Assembly (NCBI GenBank): GCA_031275035.1
Contig: JAISPH010000193.1
Span: 1 to 46,536, forward strand
Direction: 5' to 3'
Source: Treponema sp.
GTDB lineage: Bacteria > Spirochaetota > Spirochaetia > Treponematales > Breznakiellaceae
Length of the DNA: 46,536 nt
Shown: positions 22,393-31,789 of the stretch, piece after piece
Numbering within the stretch: the stretch's first letter is position 1
Layout: the number at the start of each line of letters is the position of its first letter
Program-made: the position numbers and the translations under genes
The notes under the pieces: model-generated
What the model was told of the DNA's origin: nothing
Databases searched by the model: none
What the model saw: the letters and a program-made list of their open reading frames with translations, nothing else

Positions 22393-23338
22393 ACGAGGCC
22401 TGCTGGATCTGATCATAGGACGGCTTCCGGGTATCTCCGCCCCGGAACGAATACTTCTGGCCGGGCAGTTTGAGACCGAGGAGGATCTGGCGCCGCTTTC
22501 AAAGCGGGATCTGGAGTATATCCTGGGCCGGCCCCTGCGGCTTGTTCCTGATATGGATGCGGCGCGGCGGGCCGCCGAAGAGGACAGCCGCCTGGCCCGG
22601 CTTTCGGGAATAGGCTATATTCCCTATGCCGCCGCGGCCTATCCGCCGCTGCTCCGGGAACTGCCGGATCCGCCGGCGCTGCTTTTTTACCGGGGCCGGC
22701 TTCCCAGCCCGGAACTGCCCCTGGCGGCGGTGGTAGGTACCCGCCGGCCTTCGGGGGCCGCCGCGGTTCAGGCCTACGACATAAGCCGGGAACTTGCCCG
22801 GGGAGGCCTTCCGGTGGTTTCCGGCCTTGCCCTGGGAATAGACGCCATGGCCCACCGGGGAAACCTGGAGGGGGGCGCCCCTACCGCCGCGGTCCTCGGT
22901 TCCGGTCTTGACCATATCTATCCGGCGGCAAACCGTATGCTGGCCCGGCGTATTGTTGAAACCGGCGGAGTCCTCCTGGGCGAATATCCCCCGGGAACGG
23001 AGCCCCGGAAATGGCATTTTCCCGCCAGAAACCGGATCATCGCCGGCCTTGCCCGGGGAACCCTCATTGTGGAGGCGCCCCGGAATTCCGGCGCCCTGAT
23101 TACCGCCCAATTTGCCCTGGACCAGGGGAGGGACCTCTGGGTTGCCTCCGCCGGAATGGTCCGGGGCGAGGGAACCAGGCGGCTTGCCGCCGACGGGGCC
23201 GGGATAATTTCATCGGGGAAGGTTATTCTTAAAGAATGGGGATTAGCCGCGGACAGTCCGGAGGAACCGGTTTCCTTTAGCGGATCCGCCCTGGCATTGT
23301 CTCTGGCGGGATCTCTTCATATTGAGTTGAAGGAATAG
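22385..23338 (+). CDS. dprA: DNA-processing protein DprA
   Basis: A 317-residue DprA (Smf) that protects incoming single-stranded DNA and loads RecA in transformable bacteria; it is also widespread in non-competent species. An N-terminal SAM-like segment (1-60) precedes the Rossmann-type core: AVVGTRRPSGAAAVQAYDISRELARG, VVSGLALGIDAMAHRG, TAAVLGSGLDHIYPAANR, FPARNRIIAGLARGTLIVEAPRNSGALITAQFALDQGRD. A C-terminal segment follows the core but is short, so a DML1-like winged helix is not obvious. The start overlaps the TPR gene by 8 nt (ATGGATAA) with little ribosome site, so translation is probably coupled. Confidence 0.95.
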   Translation: MDKRGLLDLIIGRLPGISAPERILLAGQFETEEDLAPLSKRDLEYILGRPLRLVPDMDAARRAAEEDSRLARLSGIGYIPYAAAAYPPLLRELPDPPALLFYRGRLPSPELPLAAVVGTRRPSGAAAVQAYDISRELARGGLPVVSGLALGIDAMAHRGNLEGGAPTAAVLGSGLDHIYPAANRMLARRIVETGGVLLGEYPPGTEPRKWHFPARNRIIAGLARGTLIVEAPRNSGALITAQFALDQGRDLWVASAGMVRGEGTRRLAADGAGIISSGKVILKEWGLAADSPEEPVSFSGSALALSLAGSLHIELKE

Positions 23339-23341
23339 CTC

Positions 23342-25522
23342 ATGGCGGCAAAAACCGAGAAAAAGTCAAAAACCGGGGCCCGGGCGGGAAACAAAAAAAT
23401 TCTGGTGATCGTGGAATCCCCGGCCAAGGCCAAAACCATCGAAAAATACCTTGGTTCCGGTTATACCGTCAAGGCCTCCATGGGACACCTTATCGATCTG
23501 CCCAAGTCCCGGCTGGCCATAGACGTGGAACATAACTTTGAACCGGAATACATCACCGTCCGGGGCAGGGCCAAGCTTTTGAAGGAACTCCAGAAGGATG
23601 CTAAAAAGGCGGATACGGTGCTCCTGGCAAGCGATAATGACCGGGAGGGGGAAGCCATTGCCTGGCACCTCAGGAACGCCATCACCGCCAAGACCGCCAA
23701 GGTACCCATTCAGCGGATCGCCTTCAATGAGATTACCCCCATGGCGATCCGGGATGCGGTGGCCCATCCTTCGTCCATCGATGAGGCCAAGGTAAACGCC
23801 CAAAAGGCCCGCCGGATTCTGGACAGGCTGGTGGGGTACAACCTTTCGCCCCTGCTCTGGAAAAAGGTAAAGAACGGCCTCTCCGCCGGCCGGGTCCAGT
23901 CGGTGGCCCTCAGGCTTATCTGCGAACGGGAGCGGGAAGTGGAATCCTTCATCCCCGATGAGTATTGGACCCTGGAGGCGGATTTCAAAACGGAAAAATC
24001 CGGCAGGATCTTTACCGCCCAATTGGTATCCTGGCAGGGAAACAAGCCGGAACTGAAAAGCGAGGCCGCGGTAAAGGCAATTATCGACGCTATCGCCGGT
24101 TCCGAAGCGGCGGTACAGGATATACGGGAAACCGAAAAAACCGTCCGGCCCAAGCCTCCCTTCACCACCTCCCAGATGCAGCAGACTGCGGCGAACCGGC
24201 TTGGTTTTACCAGCAGAAAAACCATGCAGGTAGCCCAGCAGCTTTACGAAGGGGTAAATATAGGAGAGGGGCGGGTAGGGCTCATTACCTATATGCGTAC
24301 CGATTCGGTGCGTATCTCCCAACTTGCCCTGGAAGAGGTCCGTTCCTGGATAGGGGAACATTTCCCCGGGGATCTTCCCGCCAGGGCCGCCGAATATGCT
24401 CCGGGGAAAAAGGCCCAGGATGCCCACGAAGCAATCCGGCCCACCTATGTAAACTATGTCCCGGAATCAATCAAGGATTTCCTTACCAAGGATCAGCTCC
24501 GGCTCTATACGATAATCTGGGAACGTTTTGTTTCCAGCCAGATGAATCCGGCGAAGACTAAAACCATCAGCATTGATATTGCGGTTCATCCCGGCGGTTC
24601 CGGGGAGGGGATCTTCCGCATCGCCGGAACCAGGATCATTGAAAAGGGATTCTACAAGGTGATGAAACTTCTGACTTCCAAGGAAGAGAAGGGAAATGTT
24701 CTGCCCTCCCTTAAAACCGGAGACAAAGTAAAGGCGGAAAAGTTTTACCCGGAACAGCACTTTACCCAGGGGCCGCCCCGCTATACCGACGCTTCCATCG
24801 TTAAGACCCTGGAAGAAAAGGGCATAGGCCGGCCTTCCACCTATGCCCCGATCATTTCGGTGCTCCTGGACCGTTACTATGTGATCCGTTCCAACAAGCA
24901 GCTGGTGCCCACCCTCCTGGGCCGGATGATCTGCGATATGCTGGTGGAATATTTCCCCCATGTGGTGAACGCCGCCTTTACCGCATCCATGGAAAGCAAA
25001 CTGGACGAGGTTGAAGAACGCCAGCTTCCCTGGCCCGAGATGATACGAAAATTTTACGATCCCTTTAAGGATCAGGTGGATCAGGTGGGAAAGACCCTGG
25101 AATCCTTTAAGGGTTCCCTGGATGAACCCACGGATTATGTTTGTGAAAAATGCGGTAATCCCATGGTGAAGAAGCTGGGCCGCTTTGGGTTTTTTCTGGC
25201 CTGTTCCGGTTTCCCCGAATGCAGAAATACCAAATCCATACCTCTGGCAAAGTGCCCCAAATGCGGCGGGGATATTGTAGCCCGGAAGACCAAGGGGCGG
25301 GGCAAGGAATTCTACGGCTGTACCAATTATCCTGACTGTGATTTTATCAGCCACTTCAAACCTATAAACATGAACTGTCCCAAGTGCGGCCAGTTCATGG
25401 TGGAAAAGTACGATAAGAAAAACGGCGCCCATAAGGCATGTATCAACCCGGACTGCGACTATCTGCACAGCGAAGAAGAGGAGCCGGCGGCGGGCGGAAC
25501 CGGAGGGGCCGGTGAAGAATAG
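23342..25522 (+). CDS. topA: DNA topoisomerase I
   Basis: A 726-residue type IA topoisomerase that relaxes negative supercoils. The Toprim domain begins ILVIVESPAKAKTIEKYLG (E25) and has the acidic triad in ASDNDREGE (D98, D100, E103). The active-site tyrosine is Y317 in GLITYMRTDS. Three C-terminal zinc ribbons are visible, each with four Cys: CEKCGNPM...CSGFPEC, CPKCGGDI...CTNYPDC and CPKCGQFM...CINPDC, at about residues 600-712. The N-terminus carries a 19-residue Lys-rich extension. AAGGAAT precedes the ATG. The stop overlaps the xerC-like gene by 11 nt. Confidence 0.97.
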   Translation: MAAKTEKKSKTGARAGNKKILVIVESPAKAKTIEKYLGSGYTVKASMGHLIDLPKSRLAIDVEHNFEPEYITVRGRAKLLKELQKDAKKADTVLLASDNDREGEAIAWHLRNAITAKTAKVPIQRIAFNEITPMAIRDAVAHPSSIDEAKVNAQKARRILDRLVGYNLSPLLWKKVKNGLSAGRVQSVALRLICEREREVESFIPDEYWTLEADFKTEKSGRIFTAQLVSWQGNKPELKSEAAVKAIIDAIAGSEAAVQDIRETEKTVRPKPPFTTSQMQQTAANRLGFTSRKTMQVAQQLYEGVNIGEGRVGLITYMRTDSVRISQLALEEVRSWIGEHFPGDLPARAAEYAPGKKAQDAHEAIRPTYVNYVPESIKDFLTKDQLRLYTIIWERFVSSQMNPAKTKTISIDIAVHPGGSGEGIFRIAGTRIIEKGFYKVMKLLTSKEEKGNVLPSLKTGDKVKAEKFYPEQHFTQGPPRYTDASIVKTLEEKGIGRPSTYAPIISVLLDRYYVIRSNKQLVPTLLGRMICDMLVEYFPHVVNAAFTASMESKLDEVEERQLPWPEMIRKFYDPFKDQVDQVGKTLESFKGSLDEPTDYVCEKCGNPMVKKLGRFGFFLACSGFPECRNTKSIPLAKCPKCGGDIVARKTKGRGKEFYGCTNYPDCDFISHFKPINMNCPKCGQFMVEKYDKKNGAHKACINPDCDYLHSEEEEPAAGGTGGAGEE

Positions 25523-26456
25523 GGTAAACTCCGGGGAGGCGCTCCGGCAGGGGAAGGCCGCCGAATATCTCGGCTATCTCCGTTCGGTCCGGGGAATGTC
25601 GGAACGGACCATCAGGGCCTATGGAACGGATCTGGAACATTTTTCCGCCTACTGCGGCGGCCATAACACCAGTCCGGAGCAGGCGGGTCCCCGGGAGGTT
25701 CAGGGCTTTATCGGCGGCCTCAGCGCCGGGAAGGCCGCTCCGGTCAGCGTAAACCGGACGCTCTCTTCGCTCCGGGGATTTTACCGCTGGCTCATACGCT
25801 TCAACTACCGCAGCGACGATCCCGCCGGATCCCTGAAGAATCTTAAAACCCCCAAAACCCTGCCCTCCTTTCTTTGGGAGGGAGAGATGGCCCGCTTTTC
25901 CGAACTCCCCGATACTGCGGGGATACTCTGGCCCCTCCGGGACAAGGCCCTGATTCTGGTTATGTATTCCGCGGGGCTTCGGATCTCCGAACTGGCGGAG
26001 CTTTCCCTTCCGAATCTGGAAAGTAATTTGAGCGGGGCCCGGGTCATCGGCAAAGGCGATAAGGAGCGGTATGTTTTCTTTTCCGGCGAAGGACGGGAAG
26101 CCCTGGCGGCATACCTTCCGGCCAGGGAGGCGCGGATAAATGCGGAGGCTCCCACGGAGAGGCTTTTCATTAACCGCAGGGGGGGGCCTCTGTCGGTACC
26201 CGGAGTACGGTGGGTTATTGCCCAGTACGCCAAACGTGCCGGCCTGGGACATATACATCCCCATGCCCTGAGGCACAGCTTTGCCACCCACCTGGTCAAT
26301 TCCGGCTGCGATGTCCGGCTTGTACAGGAACTGCTGGGCCACGCCAGCCTCTCTACTACCCAGCGTTATACCCATGTGAACATGGAACGCCTGAAGCAGG
26401 TATATAAAAAAGCCCACCCCCATGCGCGGGCGGGAACAGGAGTGAGTAATGAGTAA
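25512..26456 (+). CDS. Tyrosine recombinase XerC-like
   Basis: A 314-residue tyrosine recombinase with all catalytic residues: R157 (SAGLRISE), K181 (GKGDKER), H251 and R254 (HALRHSFAT), H277 ([10 protein letters not shown]) and Y286 (RYTHV). The N-terminal core-binding domain covers residues 12-110. It starts with GTG at 25512 behind CGGAGGGG, overlapping topA by 11 nt. Proximity to hslVU (a codV/xerC-hslVU order also known in Firmicutes) favours the XerC name. With the XerD-like gene 4 kb upstream, both halves of a dimer-resolution recombinase sit in one cluster. No dif site was recognised by eye in the window. Confidence 0.9.
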   Translation: MKNRVNSGEALRQGKAAEYLGYLRSVRGMSERTIRAYGTDLEHFSAYCGGHNTSPEQAGPREVQGFIGGLSAGKAAPVSVNRTLSSLRGFYRWLIRFNYRSDDPAGSLKNLKTPKTLPSFLWEGEMARFSELPDTAGILWPLRDKALILVMYSAGLRISELAELSLPNLESNLSGARVIGKGDKERYVFFSGEGREALAAYLPAREARINAEAPTERLFINRRGGPLSVPGVRWVIAQYAKRAGLGHIHPHALRHSFATHLVNSGCDVRLVQELLGHASLSTTQRYTHVNMERLKQVYKKAHPHARAGTGVSNE

Positions 26457-26991
26457 CAGCAGCTTTCGTTCCACCACGGTCCTTGCGGTCCGCAGGAACG
26501 GCAGGGTCGCCATGGCCGGGGACGGCCAGGTAACCTTCGGCGAAACGGTGATGAAGAATAATGCCCGCAAGGTACGCCGTCTTCTGGATGGAAAGGTGCT
26601 CTGCGGTTTTGCCGGCGCCACCGCCGACGCCTTTACCCTCTTTGACCGTTTTGAGGCGAAACTCAAGGAGTACTCCGGGGATCTGGCCCGGGCGGCGGTG
26701 GAACTGGCCACGGACTGGCGGATAGACCGTTCCCTCCGCCGGCTCGAGGCCATGCTCCTGGCGGCGGATCTTTCCAAGACCCTGCTCATTTCCGGCACCG
26801 GGGATGTGGTGGAGCCCGCCCTGGACGCCCTGGCCATAGGTTCCGGGGGCAACTATGCCTATGCCGCCGCCCTGGCTTATCTGAACGGTTCGGATCTTCC
26901 CGCGGCGGAAATTGCCGAGCGGAGCCTTAAAATAGCCGGGGATATCTGCATTTATACCAATACTCAGATCACTATAGAGGAACTGGAATGA
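26449..26991 (+). CDS. hslV: ATP-dependent protease peptidase subunit HslV
   Basis: A 180-residue threonine peptidase of the proteasome-like HslVU (ClpQY) complex. The catalytic N-terminal Thr is exposed after removing the short propeptide MSNSSFRS, giving [23 protein letters not shown]. Further landmarks are [20 protein letters not shown] and the C-terminal [14 protein letters not shown] with [10 protein letters not shown]. The length fits the family (about 175). It starts within the xerC-like stop (8-nt overlap, ATGAGTAA) and overlaps hslU by 4 nt. Confidence 0.98.
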   Translation: MSNSSFRSTTVLAVRRNGRVAMAGDGQVTFGETVMKNNARKVRRLLDGKVLCGFAGATADAFTLFDRFEAKLKEYSGDLARAAVELATDWRIDRSLRRLEAMLLAADLSKTLLISGTGDVVEPALDALAIGSGGNYAYAAALAYLNGSDLPAAEIAERSLKIAGDICIYTNTQITIEELE

Positions 26992-28553
26992 GCGGCGTCA
27001 ATCAGGACCGGCCTGCCGCCGGAAAAAAAGCGGCTCCCCTGATCAAGGGGGATCTTAGTCCCCGGGAAATTGTGGCGGAGCTGGACAAGTATATCGTGGG
27101 TCAGAAAAAGGCGAAGCGGGCGGTGGCGGTAGCCCTGCGGAACCGGGTACGCCGGCTCAAGCTGGATCCGGAACTGCGGGAGGATATCGCCCCTAAAAAC
27201 ATCCTTATGATAGGCCCTACAGGGGTAGGCAAGACCGAGATTGCCCGGCGGCTTGCCAAACTGGCGGGTTCCCCCTTTATCAAGGTGGAGGCCACTAAAT
27301 ATACCGAGGTAGGCTATGTGGGCCGGGATGTGGAGTCCATGATCCGGGACCTGATGGCCGCGGGGTTCCAGATGGTAAAGCAGGAGATGCAGGAGTCGGT
27401 TACCGCGGAGGCGGAAAAACAGGCCGAAGAGGCCCTCCTGGATCTGCTCCTTCCGGGAACAGGAAAAAAACCCAGGGATGTCAAGGATAAAAACCAGCCT
27501 ACGATGCGGCCGGTGGGGGCCTTTTCCATTAATCCCAACAATACCGGCGTTCCCGGTTCGGCCCTCATGGGCGCCGCCATTCAGGTAGGCATACCGGTAA
27601 ACCGGAATATGGAAGACCAGGAATCCGGGCAGGAGGAAAGCCGCGCCGGGACGGAGGATCCTGCCGGGGAAGTTCCCAACAGCACCAGGGAAAAGTTCCG
27701 TTCTCTCCTCAGGCAGGGAAAACTGGAGGACCGGATGGTGGAGATCTCCGTGAGCCAGAACCCCCAGTTTCCCGTGGAGATGATAGCCGGGGGCATGGAG
27801 GAACTGGAATCGAGCCTTTCGGGGATTGCAGGTTTTTTCGGCGGCGGCAAGAAAAAGAAACTGGTTACCGTAAGCCGGGCCCGGGAGATTCTGATCAGCG
27901 AAGAGTCGGAGAAACTCATTGACCGGGACCGGGTCAGCGACGAGGCCCGGCAGCGGGTGGAGGAAACGGGAATAGTCTTTATTGACGAGATAGATAAGAT
28001 CGCCGTTAAAGGAGACCGGGGGGGCGGCCCGGACGTATCCCGGGAAGGGGTGCAGCGGGACATACTCCCCATCGTGGAGGGGGCCACGGTTAATACCAAA
28101 TGGGGGCCGGTAAACACCGACCACATCCTCTTTGTGGCTGCGGGGGCCTTTAATGTCAGCAAACCTTCGGATCTGATTCCGGAACTGCAGGGCCGTTTTC
28201 CCCTGCGGGTGGAACTGGATTCCCTGGGCAAGGATGAATTTCTCCGCATCCTCACGGAACCCAAAAACGCCCTGACCAAACAGTACCGGGATCTGCTGGG
28301 CACCGAGGCGGTGGAGATTGAATTTTCTCCCGAGGCGGTGGAACGCCTGGCCGCCCTGGCGGCGGATGTTAACAGCCGGCTGGAGAATATCGGAGCCCGG
28401 CGGCTTCACACCATCATGGAGGCCCTGCTGGAGGAACTTTCCTTCGAGGCTCCCGACATCGGTCCCGTCAAGATACCCATTACCAGGGAGTATGTGGACG
28501 AAAAACTGAACGATCTGGTTAAGGACCAGGATCTGGGAAGGTATATTTTATGA
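26988..28553 (+). CDS. hslU: ATP-dependent protease ATPase subunit HslU
   Basis: A 521-residue AAA+ unfoldase that feeds substrates to HslV. Walker A GPTGVGKT is at 76-83, the pore loop GYVGRD at 109-114 and Walker [10 protein letters not shown] at 331-339; sensor and C-terminal AAA motifs ([26 protein letters not shown]) are present, and the tail ends DLGRYIL, the HslV-docking segment. The protein is about 80 residues longer than E. coli HslU (443). The extra lies in the I domain (about 150-300) and includes a Gly/Glu/Pro-rich stretch. The 102-bp gap after the stop separates it from flgB. Confidence 0.97.
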   Translation: MSGVNQDRPAAGKKAAPLIKGDLSPREIVAELDKYIVGQKKAKRAVAVALRNRVRRLKLDPELREDIAPKNILMIGPTGVGKTEIARRLAKLAGSPFIKVEATKYTEVGYVGRDVESMIRDLMAAGFQMVKQEMQESVTAEAEKQAEEALLDLLLPGTGKKPRDVKDKNQPTMRPVGAFSINPNNTGVPGSALMGAAIQVGIPVNRNMEDQESGQEESRAGTEDPAGEVPNSTREKFRSLLRQGKLEDRMVEISVSQNPQFPVEMIAGGMEELESSLSGIAGFFGGGKKKKLVTVSRAREILISEESEKLIDRDRVSDEARQRVEETGIVFIDEIDKIAVKGDRGGGPDVSREGVQRDILPIVEGATVNTKWGPVNTDHILFVAAGAFNVSKPSDLIPELQGRFPLRVELDSLGKDEFLRILTEPKNALTKQYRDLLGTEAVEIEFSPEAVERLAALAADVNSRLENIGARRLHTIMEALLEELSFEAPDIGPVKIPITREYVDEKLNDLVKDQDLGRYIL

Positions 28554-28577
28554 TTCGCAAACGGAATACCCCGGAAT

Positions 28578-28606
28578 TTTTTCAAAATCAGCCGGATTTT
28601 GAGAAA
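28578..28606. repeat. Hairpin of the TTTTTCAAAA family before flgB
   Basis: A stem of about 12 bp (28578-28589 with 28595-28606, one G-T pair, loop AGCCG). Stem TTTTCAAAATC with GATTTTGAGAAA resembles those at 19442-19468 and 29554-29582. A weak promoter-like pair, TTGAGA (28599-28604), 17 bp, TAAATT (28622-28627), starts in its right arm and could drive flgB. Confidence 0.6.
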
Positions 28607-28655
28607 GGCTCAATATGTTTTTAAATTTGCCGATGATTGAAATTGGGGGTTTGTA

Positions 28656-29072
28656 ATGACTGTAAGCAGTTTTGAGAAGACCGTTGATTTGCTGCACCGG
28701 GCCATGGACGCCAGCCTGGTCCGCCGGAATGTTATCGCCAATAACCTGACCCATGCGGAGATGCCCAACTTCAAGCGTTCCGACGTAGCCTTTGAAAGCG
28801 AACTGAAGCGGGCTCTGGAAACGGAAAAACAGCGGCCGGTTCTGGAATTGACCCTGACCAATCCCAAACATATTCCCAATTGGCGGGAACGGGATTACCG
28901 GGATGTAGAGCCCCGTCGGGTTCTGGATTATCTCAGTACCTCCAAAAATAACGGCAACAATGTGGACCTTGATCAGGAGATGATGCTGGCTCTGAGAAAT
29001 CAGATGTCCTACACTCTTCTGGCTCAGGCGGAAGCTTTTGAATTCGGCCAGATCAGCCTGGTATTACGATAG
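28656..29072 (+). CDS. flgB: Flagellar basal-body rod protein FlgB
   Basis: A 138-residue proximal rod protein. The N-terminal helix with DLLHRAMDASLVRRNVIANNLTHAEMPNFKRSDVAFE carries the rod signature (ANNLxxxxxPxFKR), and the C-terminal helix has NNVDLDQEMMLALRNQMSYTLLAQ. FlgB is exported by the flagellar type III system and assembles next to the MS ring. Length is the family norm. It opens the basal-body gene run; the ribosome site is a modest GGGGG 7 nt before the ATG. flgC follows after 10 nt. Confidence 0.96.
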   Translation: MTVSSFEKTVDLLHRAMDASLVRRNVIANNLTHAEMPNFKRSDVAFESELKRALETEKQRPVLELTLTNPKHIPNWRERDYRDVEPRRVLDYLSTSKNNGNNVDLDQEMMLALRNQMSYTLLAQAEAFEFGQISLVLR

Positions 29073-29082
29073 GAGCCGGTAA

Positions 29083-29550
29083 ATGGGACTTTTTGGTTCA
29101 ATTAACATAGCGGCCACGGGGATGAGCGCCGAACGGTTCCGCTCGGATGTCATTGCCAACAATATCGCCAACGTCTCCACCACCCGTACCCCCGAGGGGG
29201 GACCATTCCGGCGGAGCAGGGTGATCCTGCGGTCCCGGGCGGAGGAACCCTACTGGCGTTCTCCTTTCCTGCCGGAGATGCTGGATAACGGCGCCGGTAA
29301 GGGGGTCCGGGTAGCGGAGGTACAGAAAGATTATAGTCCCGATAATCCTCTGCGGCTGGTCTACAATCCTACCCATCCCGACGCCATTCAGACCGGCCCC
29401 CGGGCGGGGTATGTGGAGATGCCCAACGTCGATATCGTTACCGAAATGGTGGATATGATCGCCGCATCCCGGGCCTATGAGGCTAACGCTTCCATAGTGG
29501 AAGGCGCCAAGGCTATGTTTTCGCGGGCCCTGGACATCGGCAGCAGATAG
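29083..29550 (+). CDS. flgC: Flagellar basal-body rod protein FlgC
   Basis: A 155-residue rod protein. The N-terminus GLFGSINIAATGMSAERFRSDVIANNIANVSTTRTPEGGPFRR shows the rod consensus ANNIANxxTT, and the C-terminus VDIVTEMVDMIAASRAYEANASIVEGAKAMFSRALDIG is diagnostic. Exported component of the periplasmic flagellar rod. TAGGAGCC precedes the ATG. It is followed by a 66-bp gap with a hairpin before fliE. Confidence 0.97.
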   Translation: MGLFGSINIAATGMSAERFRSDVIANNIANVSTTRTPEGGPFRRSRVILRSRAEEPYWRSPFLPEMLDNGAGKGVRVAEVQKDYSPDNPLRLVYNPTHPDAIQTGPRAGYVEMPNVDIVTEMVDMIAASRAYEANASIVEGAKAMFSRALDIGSR

Positions 29551-29553
29551 AGC

Positions 29554-29582
29554 CTTTTTCAAAATCTGATGTTTTGAAAAAG
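29554..29582. repeat. Hairpin of the TTTTTCAAAA family between flgC and fliE
   Basis: A 12-bp stem CTTTTTCAAAAT (29554-29565) with GTTTTGAAAAAG (29571-29582), one G-T pair, loop CTGAT. Nearly the same as the hairpin before ftsZ. It lies four bases after the flgC stop. There is no T-run, so read-through into fliE is expected. Confidence 0.7.
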
Positions 29583-29616
29583 CATTGATAAAATTTGAAT
29601 ACAAGCGGAGGGGAAC

Positions 29617-29994
29617 ATGACTATTTACAGGCCTGAATTGGTAAACGGCGATAAGGTACCCATGACGGTAACCCATCCCAATCACCTGGTCTCCCTGAAA
29701 CAGCCCTATGCGGCTTCGGGGCGCGCCATATCAACCCTGGGTGAAAAAATAGGCGCCGAAGCGGTAATCCGTTCCGGTACTTTTGAAGACGCCATGCTCA
29801 AGGCCCTGGACAAGGTAAGCGGCCTGCAGCAGGAATCAAGCAGCCTGGCCCAGGCGGCCATTACCGATCCCGGTTCGGTGGATATCCACGATATAACCAT
29901 TGCCCAGGCGCGGGCCAAGATGTCCTTAGATATCACCAGAACCATACTAAGCCGCCTGGTGCAGGGCTGGAGGGATCTGATCAATATCAGATAG
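29617..29994 (+). CDS. fliE: Flagellar hook-basal body protein FliE
   Basis: A 125-residue protein, slightly longer than typical FliE (about 100). FliE joins the MS ring to the rod. The C-terminal two-thirds match: FEDAMLKALDKVSGLQQESSSLAQAAITDPGSVDIHDITIAQARAKMSLDITRTILSRLVQGWRDLINIR, with the conserved DIHDxxIAxxKA-type block and the terminal helix. The first 40 residues are variable. GCGGAGGGG precedes the ATG. An 85-bp gap follows, with the short GC stem CCCGCC/GGCGGG near 30008-30024. Confidence 0.93.
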   Translation: MTIYRPELVNGDKVPMTVTHPNHLVSLKQPYAASGRAISTLGEKIGAEAVIRSGTFEDAMLKALDKVSGLQQESSSLAQAAITDPGSVDIHDITIAQARAKMSLDITRTILSRLVQGWRDLINIR

Positions 29995-30079
29995 CGCCGG
30001 AGATCTCCCGCCGTTCCGGGGCGGGGATCGTCTGCGGGGCGCCGCTTGGAGATAAAAAGTTCTTCTGGGGAGGGGAATA

Positions 30080-31786
30080 ATGAACGAATTGTTAAAAAGA
30101 ATTATCGGCCAGATCACATCCCTTTGGGGGAAATGGTCTTTGGTGCAGAAGATCATCCTATTGGGCATTGTGGTCGCCGCCGGCGGCGGCATAGTGGCTC
30201 TGGCGATGGTATCCTCTGCGCCCACCATGGTGCCGGTCATCGACGCTCCCATCAGGGACGAGGACGCCCGGGACCGGATAATCACCAGAATAAACGAAGA
30301 AGGGATCAGGACCTCGGTTTCCGCCGCGGGAACCATCATGGTACCCGATGAAAAAACGGCCCGGCGAATCCGGTCCCTGCTTATCCGGGAAGACCTTATC
30401 CCCTCGGGGACCGATCCCTGGGCCATCTTCGACGAGGATCGGTGGACCCTTACGGACTTTGAACGGAACATCAACCTTCAGCGGGCAATTAGAGATATGA
30501 TAACGGATCATATCAAGGCCCTGGACGAGGTGGACGACGCCAATGTTACCATTGTTATGCCCAAGCGGGAACTCTTCGCCTCGGAGCAAAATCCGGTTAC
30601 CGCCAGCGTTATCCTGACTCCCAAACCGGGCAGCGACATCACGGAAAACCGCAAAAAGATTGAAGGCATCCAAAAGCTCCTCAAGTTCGCCCTGGAGGGG
30701 CTCAAGGACGAGAACATCGTCATCACCGATCAGAACGGCTTTCAGTTAAACGATTTCGCCGGCCTTGCCGAATGGGACCGGCTTACCCGGATCGAGCGGG
30801 AGCAGAAGATTATCCAGCTTCAGGAAGCCAAATACCGGGCCCTGGTGCTCAACTCCCTCCAGCAGACCTATACCCCTGACCGGGTCCGGGATCTTAACAT
30901 CAAAATTGATATGGATATGTCCCAGAAGAACGTCAATACCTCTGAATTTTTCCCCATCACCATACAGCCGGATAATCCCAGTACCCCCTACGATGATTCG
31001 GAGCGGGTAAAGTCCATAACCCGTTCCCAGTCCACCTCGGATACTTCCTGGAAGGGTACGGGCTTTACCCCCGAGGGTCCTGCCGGGGTGGAGGGACAGA
31101 CCGCCCCGGCCTACCGGGATATGTCCAATCTCTACGGAGAGGTTACCCAGCATACCCTGACCCATAACGAAGAAATCAACAGCCGTCAGATTCAGGAAGA
31201 ACGGAGCCCTGCCATAGACCGGGTTACGGTTTCGGTGAATATCGACGGTCAGTGGAAATGGAAGTACGACGAAAAGGGAAAGCCCGTGATACTGGCCGAC
31301 GGTTCCATAGACCGGGAGTATACCCCCATTCCCCCGGAGGATCTCCGGGCTACCCAGGCCCTGATCCAGAACGCCATCGGCTATCAATCGGGCTGGGGCG
31401 AGACAGTAACGGTGCAGAACATACGCTTTGACCGGACCCGGCAGTTTGCCGGCGAGGACGCCGCCTACTTCAGGCAGAAGCAGATCCAGATGACCATTCT
31501 AATTTTCCTCTCGGGACTGGCCATACTCTTGGTTTCCTTTATCGTTTTCCGTATGATATCCAGGGAGATGGAGCGGCGGCGGCGCCTGCGGGAAGAGGAG
31601 CTTTCCCGGCAGCATCAGATGATGCGGGAAAGCGCCCTCCGGGAAGCGGAAGAAGAGGGGGTCGAAGTTTCCATGTCCGTGGAAGAACGGAAACGCATGG
31701 AATTGCAGGAGAACGCCATCAATATGGCGAAGGAACATCCCGCGGATGTGGCCCAGCTTATCAGAACCTGGCTTTTGGAGGAATAG
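30080..31786 (+). CDS. fliF: Flagellar M-ring protein FliF
   Basis: A 568-residue inner-membrane ring protein. The two membrane helices expected are visible: about residues 26-48 (KIILLGIVVAAGGGIVALAMV) and about 470-492 (MTILIFLSGLAILLVSFIVF). Between them lie the ring-building motifs, with PTMVPVIDAP, DEVDDANVTIVMPKRELFASEQNPVTASVILTPKPG and a Pro/Gly-rich linker (about 325-360). The C-terminal tail EENAINMAKEHPADVAQLIRTWLLEE-like segment is the FliG-binding part. CTGGGGAGGGG precedes the ATG. fliG begins 4 nt after the stop. Confidence 0.97.
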   Translation: MNELLKRIIGQITSLWGKWSLVQKIILLGIVVAAGGGIVALAMVSSAPTMVPVIDAPIRDEDARDRIITRINEEGIRTSVSAAGTIMVPDEKTARRIRSLLIREDLIPSGTDPWAIFDEDRWTLTDFERNINLQRAIRDMITDHIKALDEVDDANVTIVMPKRELFASEQNPVTASVILTPKPGSDITENRKKIEGIQKLLKFALEGLKDENIVITDQNGFQLNDFAGLAEWDRLTRIEREQKIIQLQEAKYRALVLNSLQQTYTPDRVRDLNIKIDMDMSQKNVNTSEFFPITIQPDNPSTPYDDSERVKSITRSQSTSDTSWKGTGFTPEGPAGVEGQTAPAYRDMSNLYGEVTQHTLTHNEEINSRQIQEERSPAIDRVTVSVNIDGQWKWKYDEKGKPVILADGSIDREYTPIPPEDLRATQALIQNAIGYQSGWGETVTVQNIRFDRTRQFAGEDAAYFRQKQIQMTILIFLSGLAILLVSFIVFRMISREMERRRRLREEELSRQHQMMRESALREAEEEGVEVSMSVEERKRMELQENAINMAKEHPADVAQLIRTWLLEE

Positions 31787-31789
31787 AAA

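Noticed and set aside
23366..25468. Long antisense frames opposite topA
   Set aside because: topA is full length with all catalytic motifs; the opposite frames lack ribosome sites and motifs.
26964..28409. 481-codon antisense frame opposite hslU
   Set aside because: Shadow of a certain gene; no family similarity.
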